Source: Ancistrus triradiatus (taxonomy: Eukaryota; Chordata; Actinopteri; Siluriformes; Loricariidae). Taken from it: DNA of 64,000 nt. The notes below the pieces were generated by a model. The model was not told the DNA's origin. It searched no databases and saw only the letters and a program-made list of their open reading frames with translations. The stretch is from NCBI GenBank assembly GCA_025084515.1, contig JAJAGP010001686.1:104806-168805 (forward strand), read 5' to 3'. Within the stretch, counting starts at the first letter, position 1. The number at the start of each line of letters is the position of its first letter. Position numbers and translations under genes: made by a program. Below, one piece after another: positions 23,167-34,500 of the stretch.

Positions 23167-24765
23167 TACAGTGGTGTGAAAAAGTGTTTGCGCCTCCTCA
23201 TTCCTCATTTCCTATTTTTTTTTCCATGTTTGTCACACGCATGTTTGTGTTTCGGAACATCAAACCAATTTAAATATTAGTCAAAGACAACACAAGTAAA
23301 CACAAAATGCAGTTTTTAAATGAAGGTGTTTATTATTAAGGAAGAAAAAATCCCAACCTACATAGCTCTGTGTGAAAAACTGATCCCCCCTCCATCCCCC
23401 TTGTTAAAACATAACTATGGTTTATCACACCTGAGTTCATGGTCTCTAGTCACACCCAGGCCTGATTATTGCCACGCCTGTTCTCAATCAGGGCCCACTT
23501 AAATAGGACCTGCCTGACAAAGAGAAGTACACCAAAAGGTCCTTAAAAGCTACACATCATGTCGAGATCCAAAGAAACAGGAACAAGTGAGTAGAAATTC
23601 AGGAACAATTGATAAAGAAAGTAATTGAGATCTATCAGTCTGGAAAGGGTTATAAAGCCATTTCTAAAGCTTTGGGACTCCAGAGAACCACAGTGAGAAC
23701 CATTATACACAAATGGCGAAGACATGGAACAGTGGTGAACCTTCCCAGGAGTGGCCGGCCGACCAAAATTACCCAAAGAGCGCAGCGACAACTAATACAA
23801 GAGGACACAAAAGACCCCACAACAACATCCAAAGAACTGCAGGTCTCACTTGCCTCAGTTAAGGTCAGTGTTCATGCCTCCACCACAAGAAAGAGACTGG
23901 GCAAAAATGGCCTGCATGGCAGAGTTCCAAGACGAAAACCACTGCTGAGCAAAAAGAACATTAAAGCTCGTCTCAATTTTTCCAGAACACGATGACGAGA
24001 CAAAAGCTGAACTCTTTGGAAGGGTTCCCATTACATCTGGCGTAAAAGTAACACAGCATTTCAAAAAACAAACATTATACCAACAGTAAAATATGGTGGT
24101 GGTAGAGAGAAGTTTGGGTCCTGTTTTGCTGCTTCAGGACCTGGAAGACTTGCTGTGATAAATGGAACTATGAATTCTGCTGTCTACCAAAAAATCCAGA
24201 AGGAGAATGTCTAGCAATCTGTTCGTGACCTCAAGCTGAAACGAACTTCGGTTTTGCAGCAGGATAATGATCCAAAATACACCAGCAAGTACACCTCTGA
24301 ATGGCTGAAGAAAAACAAAATGAAAACTTTAGACTGGCCTAGTCAAAGTCCTGACCTGAATCCTATTGAGATGCTGTGGCATGACTTTTAAAAGGCCGTT
24401 CATGCTCGAAAACCCTCCAATGTGGCTGAATTACAACAATTCTGCAAAGATGAGTGGCCAAAATTCCTACGTTCCTAACTAATTCCAAGTTATCGCAAAC
24501 GCTTGGTTGCAGTTGTTGCTGCGAAGGCCCAACCAGTTATTAGGTTTAAGGGCAATCACTTTTTCACACAGGGTCATGTAAGTTTAGATTTTTTTTTTCT
24601 CACTTAATAATAAACACCTTCATTTAAAAACTGCATTTTGTGTTTACTTGTGTTGTCTTTGACTAATATTTAAATTGGTTTGATGTTCTGAAACACTTAA
24701 TTGTGACAAACATGCAAAGAAATAGAAAATCAGGAAGGGGGCAAACACTTTTTCACACAACTGTA
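23167..24765 (+). mobile_element. Tc1-like transposon, family D, nested
   Basis: Ends TACAGTGGTGTGAAAAAGTG and TTTTTCACACAACTGTA are inverted and TA-flanked. Long inner inverted regions (CATCAAACCAATTTAAATATT and GACTAATATTTAAATTGG) are well kept. The interrupted family A sequence reads across the junctions as CAATAAATA-AATGGCCAAG. Confidence 0.92.
23559..24545 (+). pseudogene. Family D Tc1 transposase, several stops
   Basis: The ATG at 23559 is followed by an early stop. The main frame 23609-23995 shows the N-terminal helix-turn-helix (IEIYQSGKGYKAISKALGLQ, VRTIIHKWRRHGT) and the GRPTK linker. The catalytic half continues in shifted frames: KYGGG, QQDNDPKYTS-type and the Asp-Leu-Asn-Pro-Ile-Glu box are all visible at about 24090, 24260 and 24350. 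Stops at about 23592, 23993 and 24390 kill it. Confidence 0.85.
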
Positions 24766-24855
24766 AATGGCCAAGAATAATATTTTTGTCACATATCTTG
24801 TCATATTTATGCAAAAATATAGAACATTATACAGAGTTCGACACTCACTGATTCT
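24766..24855 (-). mobile_element. Tc1 family A, right end of the interrupted copy
   Basis: AATGGCCAAGAATAATATTT followed by TTTATGCAAAAATATAGAAC continues the family A end after the family D insertion. The terminal CACCACTGTA is decayed. Confidence 0.7.
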
Positions 24856-24894
24856 ACACTTAACATGATATATGTTGACATAACTTTACACATT

Positions 24895-25965
24895 TGCTGC
24901 AGATATGATGTGAATCTTTTGTTCCACTACATCCCAAAGGTGCTCTATTGGACTGAGATCTGGTGTCTGATGGCACAAACACACAAACAGAATTATCGTT
25001 AACATAATTATCTAATTAGCCTGTCACATGGCAGAAACTCAATGCGTTTAAGTATTTAGACATGGTCAAGACGACCTGCTGAAGTTCAAACTGAGTGTCA
25101 CAATGGGGAAGGGTGATTTAAGTGAATTTGAACATGACAGGGTGCTGGACCGACTGGTCTGAGTATTTCAGAAAATGCTGATATACTGGACTTTTCATGT
25201 ACAGGCATCTCTAGCGTTTACAGAGAATGGTTCGAAAAACAGCAAATATCCAGTTATTAGTGGGGTTTTTTTGCAAGAGATCAGTGAATTGCCAGACTGG
25301 TTTGAGGTGTTAGAAAGGCAACGAACTCAAATAACTCTCATTACAACTGAGGTATGCAATATGCACAACACATCAAACCTTAGTCAGCAGATCTCACTTC
25401 AATGGACGTGGTGGAGTGGAAGATTTGTATCATGGATGTGCAGCTGACAAATCTGCAGAAACTGATTGATGCCGTCATGTCAATATGGACCAAGATTTGT
25501 TGAGGAATATTTCCAGCACCACAATGAATTAAGGCAGTAGTGTTGTGTTTAAGCATAGTGTATGTGTATGAAAAGAAAAGGGGACTCATCTGAGCAGACA
25601 AACTTTTTTCAGTGGTCCAGTTCTGAGGAATGTTCACGACTAAAGACCTCAGCAACTTTAACAAGGAACAAATCATTATGGCCAGATGACTGTGTTAGGG
25701 CATTTCCTAAACAAGGCCCGTGGGATGCTCCCATTTATTAACGGAGAGTGCCACTCAGCGGAGGGACAGCAACAGGGTTTTGGCACTCAAGACTCATCAA
25801 TGTGTGAGAGTAACAAATCCAATGTCCAAATGGACAGAAGAGCTACTGCTTAACAAAAGCCAGCTTTTTAAACATCTTTGTGTCCTTTGGACTGTTTTGG
25901 CTTATATGCTAACAAGCTCGTAACGCTTCCCTCACAGTTGTTCAGCCCGCTTTACCAACAAGCTT
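24895..25965 (+). mobile_element. Mosaic of another Tc1 family, rearranged
   Basis: Pieces of one Tc1 transposase occur out of order: the C-terminal part in reverse (24930-24970, CCAAAGGTGCTCTATTGGAC), the N-terminal region forward (25103-25400, GGTCTGAGTATTTCAGAAAA), a jump to the C-terminal region forward (25400-25545, ATCATGGATGTGCAGCTGAC), then a piece near 25570-25860. No frame survives. Confidence 0.6.
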
Positions 25966-26009
25966 TTCTTGTTTAAACAATAAGGCCAGGCTGGCAAGCT
26001 GTTTCTCTT

Positions 26010-26116
26010 TATCTACTTTTAGGATTTGTGTGAAAATCTGATGATGTTTTAGGCCATATTAATGCAGAAATATAGAAAATTCTAAAGGATTCACAAACTT
26101 TCAAGCACCACTGTAC
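26010..26116 (-). mobile_element. Tc1 family A terminal repeat, isolated
   Basis: CTTTATCTACTTTTAGGATT ... ACAAACTTTCAAGCACCACTGTA is a family A right end standing without its element. Confidence 0.8.
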
Positions 26117-26489
26117 CACGGCCATTGTGACTTACCTGTTATGACATGTGGGCAGTGGTTCCATAAGGGCACGCACAAACAGCAAACAATCTCCGGACTG
26201 AGATTTCTAGAGCAGCAGTCCTCTTGTGGCAATACCCAGTGTCTAATCATACCACAACTGTAATCATTTACATATTTGCCTGTGAAGTAGCTGCATGCTG
26301 AGTTTTACAGCAGTAAAACTTTATTGGTGTGCTCTATTTTTTTTGTCAATGAGCATATATGCAGGTGCAACCCAACCAAGCACAAGATGTAGGAATTGAG
26401 GATGAAGTACAAAATGCAGTTCAAACAGGTGAGGTATAATACAGTGGCTGTATTGTGAACAATCTTTCATTTGTAATGGAGAAGGCTAT

Positions 26490-26720
26490 TATTTAGGCCT
26501 ACCTTTAGGCCCACATTATTGTTGTGGACAGACTTACTATTCATATAACCTTTTTCATTTTCTAAAGAAGCTGTAATAGGTATATGAGTGCCATCTATGC
26601 AACCAAGCACAACAGCAATCTCTAAAGTATATATAATCCCAAACTGATTATAGCTTCAAGTCTCAAAGCTTCCTGTTAAATAAATTACTTATAGCTTGGA
26701 CTGTGGAATTCTTGTTTGAC
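26490..26720 (-). pseudogene. PIF/Harbinger transposase remnant
   Basis: The minus strand near 26640 down to 26570 reads VVLGCIDGTHIPI followed by a segment resembling YMNSKSVHNNNV. The GxIDGTHIPI wording around a catalytic Asp and the following tyrosine-rich stretch are the hallmark of PIF/Harbinger DDE transposases. Only this core is visible; ends were not found. Confidence 0.65.
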
Positions 26721-28200
26721 TTGTGCAAACTTCTCCAGTCCAAATGTCCCAGTGTTTTAATTTCTTTCAAAGAGCTACTAAAAATGATGTCACATTTATC
26801 AGCATTTTGTACTTATTGCTTATTTACGTTCTAATGTACCTTTTAAGTACTTTGTATTGTTAGCACTTTATTTAGCTTGTTTAGTTCTAGATATCATGGC
26901 ACTCCAAATAAATGTGTTTATAATTTTTAGACAGATTGATTAATTTCTTCTGCAAAATCTGCCGTTTAGATTGAATGCTTGTCTGCACCCTGTGGATTCT
27001 GGAGCACACATTGTCCCTTCACACTTAAAGACACATAAAATATACATGAATTGTTTTTATTTTTCAGACCTCACAGAGGGCTTGCAACCAATGAACTTCT
27101 CAATATCATCTCACTTTTGGTTCCTTTAATCTTAAATGTCTTTATGTTTAGTTTTCTTTCTCCTAAAAATTTAGAAGAAACGTGACAAATTTTACACAAC
27201 TGAATCAAAAGAGAATGACCATCATCTATGAAAAAGCAACCCTTTGGCTGTAAAAACTTGGGATTGTTTTCCACCAAAATGTGTGACTGAATGCATAAAT
27301 TCTCACCTAATAACTACAATGCTCTTCCTGTGAGCATAAATCCCCAGACAAACCTTTCAGACTGGTGTCTGTTCCTTATAGAAAGCCTTCCCTCAGTTTA
27401 ATTCAAGAATAATCATTTGGGCAATGGCATGGATCTTTGACATGGTTTGATCATATACATGGCATTGAGTACACATTACATATTGTATATACACTGAACT
27501 AAGTAATAATGGTTATTGTGATCAGTATGTACACACACCAGCAACTCACGCAGATCATCCAGTTGGATCATCTCGGTCTCAGAAATTTTCACCATCTCCA
27601 CAGGTTGCCCTTGTGACCTCTTATAATCCAACAAAGTTACAGACTAATTGTATTACTTTTCTTACTCTTATTGAATAAACTGAAAGGCAATCCAAATCAA
27701 CCCATTAACACAATATACTTTTTTTTTTTTGATAATCATATTTTGGCTGCTTGAACCTTTGAGGCACCCATAATTACATGGTCCAACATGGTCCCTTAAT
27801 CACCATTCCCTACAGTCTATGTGCTATATAGAATACTATCAACAACATGCTCGAGAATATGACTTGGGACACTTCCTTATATGGCTTTGCCTTTACTGTG
27901 TGATGGCAGATTCCAACCCATAAACACATTAACATTACTTTGGGGTTTAACAACAACATGGTTGGCACCCAGGATAACAGTTAATAAAATCAATATTATG
28001 CATTAAAAAACATTACTGCAATTGTTTGTGTGTGTGTTGAATGCGACACATCAACCCTCTGCCAGAAACTGAACATGATGAAATAATGTGATTGCATTAT
28101 AACTAAAAATTCTGACTAATCACTGTTAACACTCTATAAAAGCTATAGGTCTACAAAACACACATCAACATAAAAAGTTAAAATATTACATGTTGAAATT
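26721..28200. other. Intergenic between the convergent genes
   Basis: No exon or RNA gene recognised. A minus-strand frame at 27071-27277 has no assigned family. A T-run lies at 27719-27731. Confidence 0.4.
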
Positions 28201-28204
28201 GTTA

Positions 28205-28520
28205 TTTATTATGAACAACTCAGTGAAATGAATTCACATAACCAGGCATGACTACATACAGATTTTGGAATAATGAACAAAATGGGAAAGAAAGCAATGG
28301 TCTAGCATGAAGTACAAGAATCTGAGAAGACTATTGTTACTTCATGTCTTTCCAAAGACAGTTACACAGCATGTCCACATAGACAACCATTATTATTTAT
28401 TTATCCACCTTCAAATCTTTTTCTCTGGGTAACTTGTAGGACTCATTCTATAGCAACACAAGAAAGAATACAAAACAATTTGGTCTCTTAAATAAAACTC
28501 AACGCAACTGTGTTTGGTGT
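28205..28520 (-). other. Probable copb2 3' UTR with polyadenylation signal
   Basis: This region lies downstream of the copb2 stop on the minus strand. AATAAA-type signals on that strand occur near 28390 and 28205-28210. Which one is used cannot be told. Confidence 0.45.
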
Positions 28521-31500
28521 TCAATCATCTAAGAAATCATCATCTAGGTTGACATCTGTGGTGTCGATGTCATCCAACTCCAAATTGTCCAAGTCATCTT
28601 CAAGTTCATCCAAAGTCTGTGAACAAAGAATTCAGTGCAAGACAAATCATATCCAACAGCAAGTACTGTAGCATCCATATAATATTTAATCATCATTACC
28701 AATTGTACCAAATATGGTACTGTTATCATGATGACCACCAACTGATAAGAATTAGTAGTTATTATGGCTACTACTTTGACATACTGGAGTAATTTGGAGA
28801 ACTCTGCAGAATGATAACCATTTCCAATATTCAATAATTTATTAGAATTATTGAATATGTAAAATTATGTATTAGTATGTATTATGTAAAAGTATCCTGT
28901 AAAAACACCATCGTGCACTTTATGGCAGTGTTATAAGACAGTACCTTTTCATGTGGCTGCTGAGCTGCTGTGTTCTTTTCTTTGACTTCAGCAGGTTCCA
29001 ACTGTGACAGAGGCACGTCAGCCACTGGAGATGAAACGGCAGTCATGACTGATACCTCCCCTTCTGCTGCAACCATCGCAGGGTCAAATGCTTGCTGTAA
29101 GCATACACCACATGTATAGTTTGTTTTATTGGATTACCCAAAATAAAAAAAAGCTATCAGCTTTACTCCAACTATGCTCATTCACCAAAAAAAAACAAAA
29201 AAACTTGGCATGTAGTTATGTCTCAGCCAGATATGTAAATGATTACAGTGTCTGATTAGACACTGGGTCTTGTCACAAGAGAGTGTAAAAGTGCTTCCCC
29301 CACTGCCCTATAAAAAGGCTCTCAGCAGCTACTTTTCAGGTAGCGTACCTCTTGGTGAGAGATCACGGACTGCTAGACATGTCTCTATAACACAGTCATT
29401 TTGCTCAGTTGACAAAGTTCGAGAAGGATCACGTCACTGGACTGAGAGAAGCAGGATGGTCATTTGGATGAATTGCCCGCCATCTAGGCCATTTTGACTT
29501 TTAGGTGTTGGGAGCAGTGGTTCCGTGAGGGCACGCACACATGGCGAACAGGCTACGGATATCCCAGACAGACCACCAGTATAGAAGACCGTTTGATCCA
29601 TCAGCGCGCATGAGCAGTTCCAACATTTTCATTGTCCATCATCCAGACACAGGTGGTACGTTCACTGCACACCCCTGTCTGCCAGGACCATTTCCATGTG
29701 CTTAGCAGAGGGAAATACGTTGTCACAGCATTACGTGTCCTGCCATTGACAGTCTAGAGGGTACTAGAACCTCCCTTAAATTGTACAGTTTTCCCCAATA
29801 AACGTATCCCTTCACTCCAATATTGTAATCACTTACACATCTCATAATTACATTCAAACATATAAAGTTTCATTTGAATCCAACAGCTCCTTCTTGGTGT
29901 GTTATTTTTGTCAATGAATGTATACTGTAAGGAAGAAAGACTACAACATTATTTATTTATTTTACATTTCAACCACCCTCTTTATACACTGCCTGGCCCA
30001 AAAAAAAAAAAGTTACACACACACTAATATTTCGTTGGACCGCCGTTAGCTTTGATTACGACACACAATCACTGTGGCATCATGTCCACAAGCTTCTGCA
30101 ATGTCACATTTATTTCTGTCCAGAGTTGCATTAATTTTTCCCCCAAGATCTTGTATTGATGATGGGAAGTTTGGACCACTGCACAAAGTCTTCTCCAGCA
30201 CATCCCAAAGATTCTCAATGGGGTTCAGGTCTGGACTCTGTGGTGGCCAATCCATGTGTGAAATTGATGTCTCATGCTTCCTCAACCACTCTTTCACAAT
30301 TTGACCCTTCCAAAACGGATCCACGACCACAGGATGTGTCTTTCGACATGGTTGTTTATAAAATCAGAAGCTACTCACTGTATCAGTTAGGGTTAAATAA
30401 CTTGTTGCCAGCTGAAACATAACTGACTTGTCAGGATTTTCATCAAGTTAGGCTTCTCTGTTTCTGCAATGTATTTATTTGCAGTCCAAGCCATTAGGAA
30501 AATAGGACTGGTTGAAGCATTGGGAGATAATCATTCCTTGTACAGATTACAGGTGATTTGAGATGTGAATGGGGATTTCCGACATTAGAATGAAAGCCTT
30601 TCTCACTGAATTTGATGAATAAATTACAATTTTGTTTTGACAGCCCTATTAGGTAGGTTGTACATGTCAAAGTAACATCCTCATGAATGCCACTACCCAA
30701 GATTCCCCAGAACATTGCCCAGAGCATCACTATGCCAACATTATTCACATCACCTGTCAATGATAACCATAATGTGTATGAAGGTGGGTCATTAAATTAT
30801 TTTAATGCTGTTAATCACACTTTCACTGCTTGACCCTGTGAAACACCCATTTCACACATGTGCATACCACACTGGTATTCCCTGCACTCTACACTATACT
30901 GTATATATAAAAATATATAAATCTCACTATTAGACCATAGGAAGAAACAGTACTGATTAGGATGGTAAACGATTTTAGGCACTTTCACGTAAAATTTGCT
31001 CATTACTGTATAAAAGTAGATTCTGTCATATAAACACACTACACACTGGTGCATGGCACATGAGTTAACAGCTAGCATATGCAACTTTTAGAAATGTATT
31101 TTATTAATTAGAATCTTATTAATGCATTATGTGAATGCATATTAATGCATTCTGCCCACCTGTATCTCTGCGTAAAACTATTTTAATGTAAAAACTATTT
31201 GATTAGAGTCACGTGACAGAAATTGTGTACTTTCCCCAATTAAATACTTTAATTGTCTGACAGCACTAGTGTACGTAAGTGTATATTATATATAGTATGT
31301 AAAGACAAACCTGTGTAGAGGTAGAAAGAACACCTTTGGGCTCATAACTCCTGGCTTCCTCCAACACATTCCGCTCCTCATTGGGCTACACAAACAGAAG
31401 CGGACACTTAGCAATGACTTACACAGAGCAATGGTTATTTAAGATAACTAATGTTATAGTGTAATAGTGCAAATCACTTGAAAATGAACTTAAACTTGCA

Positions 31501-34500
31501 TCTGCAGTAAGAGGTTTTAATGTCATATAAGCTGCAGGGAGGACATGCAAACTCCACATAGGAGGAGTCTGAGGTTGGGATAAAACCTTGCTAACCACTG
31601 TGGCACCATGCCACCAAAAAGAAATATATTTAAACAATATTTAATTTGTACAACGTCAGTGACGCAAGATACTAACAGTGAATAAAATAACAATTGTACG
31701 TCACCTTTTTAGTCTGAAACATGCACTGTGATATTCTGATTTTTTCTAATTCTTTCCCATTTTGTATGCCTTCTGAGCAACTTTCGTACTCTTAGTGATT
31801 CTTATTAAAGAAGCCGTCTTGTTTGATAAATATAAACGGAGTTTGTCAGAAATGGTTTTAGAATGTTAATTTTTTGGACCCTACTGTTTATACACGCAGT
31901 CGTTTGGAAATGCCATTAAACATGAGAATGAAGAAAACAATGTGAAGTGTTACGCTTTCTCACCGTGACCAGTGGATAATCAGTGGCAGGTCTGCTCTTG
32001 CCTAGGCAGGTCTCACGGAGGTAGTGCTCAGCCAGGAAAGCATTCTTCAACCCAGGGAACAGGTTCTCGTACTCTGTTGGATCGGCGAGAGACTCGGCTG
32101 CTTTTTGGTTCACTTTTGACAGGCTTTCTCTCCAGAGTTTCACCACTCTGCCAGCACATGCATACATCTACTTAAATTGCTGTTATCACATTTCTCTGTA
32201 AATTGGACTTAAGCCTGTATCATAGTGTTACAGGGTGTCTGGATATATCATGACACAGGTGTGTCTCATCTTTGCATAATTTCAAGGTTTATATTGGTCT
32301 GGTTTTTGATAGTTAACGTAGCTATGCAATACAGGAAGCAGTACCCACTGAAGACATGGGAAATTATTCTCCAGAGTGTGTTGCACTAAAGTCTGTGCGC
32401 CAATGTCCTGCTGTGTTCATGAAAGGCAGGTCTTATATTCAATAAAGGAGTGTTTAGTTTGGATACTTTCATGTGCATATTTGACACTAAAGGCTTTTAT
32501 TAATTTAAAAGCACAACATATGCAATCAAGTGGTCAATATAAGCTTCAACGGAATGCATTTACAGATGCAATAAACAAACCCAGTACCAATTAACAGATC
32601 AATACCTTTTAAATGCATTACATTACATTTACAGCATTTAGCACACGCCCTTATCCAGAGCGACTTACAATTGATACAGTCTTACAATAGTCTTACAATC
32701 CAAGCAATTGTGGGTTAAGGGGCTTGCTCAAGGACCCAACAGTGGCAGCTTGGCACAGGTGGGATTTGAACCCTGGACCTTGTGGTCCATAGTCCAGTAC
32801 CTTACCCACTAGGCTACCACAGTCCCTAGTCTCCAACACATTCCGCTCTTCATTGGGCTACACAAACAGAAGCGGACACTTAGCAATGACTTATACAGAG
32901 CAATGGTTATTTAAGATAACTAATGTTATAGTGTAATAGTGCAAATCACTTGAAAATGAACTTAAACTTGCATCTGCAGTAAGAGGATTTAATGTCATAT
33001 AAGCTGCAGGGAGGACATGCAAACTCCACACAGGAGGAGTCTGAGGTTGGGATAAAACCACAAACGCTGGAGCCGTTTTATGCAACCTTGCTAACCACTG
33101 CGGCACCATGCCACCCAAAAGAAATATATTTAAACAATATTTAATTTGTACAAATGTCAGTGACGCAAGATATTAAAAAGTATTAATTTAATTGGCGCTT
33201 TTAAGTGACGCATTAAAAAATATTAATTTAATTGGGTGCTTTTATTAGAAATAGCATGTCCAACTGGTTATCTCATGCACCAGACATGTTGGTTGGTTAA
33301 TTTTTATGCCACTTCAGCACATCGGCCATTTCGTGGCAGGAAAGGTAATGTTATTGACATGTCCTTAAATATGGGCTCTTAGTTTTCTGAGAGTTTGGAT
33401 TTTTAGTAGTTTACTTGCTTTGTCTCGGTTGAATATTTCGGGTAATGTGTTTGACATTGAGAGTTTTGTTTTTTCCGGTAGGTACCTAGGGCATTCAGTT
33501 AGTATATGTATTAGAATGACTGCTCTTTGGCAGGTTTTCTTTATCCTTCAGCAAAAATGTGGTATGTCCAATACGACATCCTTTAATTCCTGGAAGTTCT
33601 AAGTGGGTCCACCATGGATCCAACAATTGTTCAGCACATGCTTGACTGGACAGAGAAAGAGGCCACTGGTCTTAGGGAACATCATTAACATGAAGAAGTG
33701 TACTTGATGTGCAACAATGTTTAGGTAGGTTCTACGTGTCAAAGTAACAACCACATGGATGCCAGGACCTAAGCTTTCACTGAAGTGTTCAATACAACCC
33801 ATTCTACTCCCACTGATTGTCTATGGAGAATCCTTGACTGTGTGCTTCATATTACATGGTGTGTCCATAAGTGCATCTAGTGATTCCAGTTCTTCATTAA
33901 CTATGGCTACATTCAGCATTATTAACTATACTTGGTTTACAAAATAATTACAAATTGAAAGCATTTGAACAAACCAAATTATTACATGCAGTATAAACCC
34001 ATTGCAGCTTCCTGTTCATTCATTCATCCTATCCATTTTAGCCGTGTCTGACTCTTGGATACTCCGTAGACCAATCTTATACTGATCCACAGAGTTTCAC
34101 GGTGATGGTTTCACGAAGTAGGTCACCAGGTCTTTCTCCAACCCATGATAGGGCACATACACTCACACAATCATCACACATTCACACACTAAGGGCATTT
34201 AAAAAAACACCAATTAACATAACACACATCTTTGGAGTGAGGGAGGAAACCCACGCAGATATGTATGTGGGAGGACATGCAAACTCCACACAGATGGAGC
34301 CCAGAGTCAGGATCAAACCAGGGATCTCAGAGCTGTGAGGCAACAGTGATAACCACTGCACCACCGTGCTTCCTGTACAACACATTAAATTATGCATGTT
34401 TTCATCTGTTTGGCCATATAAAGCAACGAAAAAAAGTGACTTGAGGCCATTTTAAACACAACAATTGCCTGATGGGAACCTTAAACACACAAACTCAGCA

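Noticed and set aside
32740..32827. Functional tRNA gene
   Set aside because: The A and B boxes are present, but the tRNA fold is not maintained and the sequence runs into a SINE tail that recurs elsewhere.
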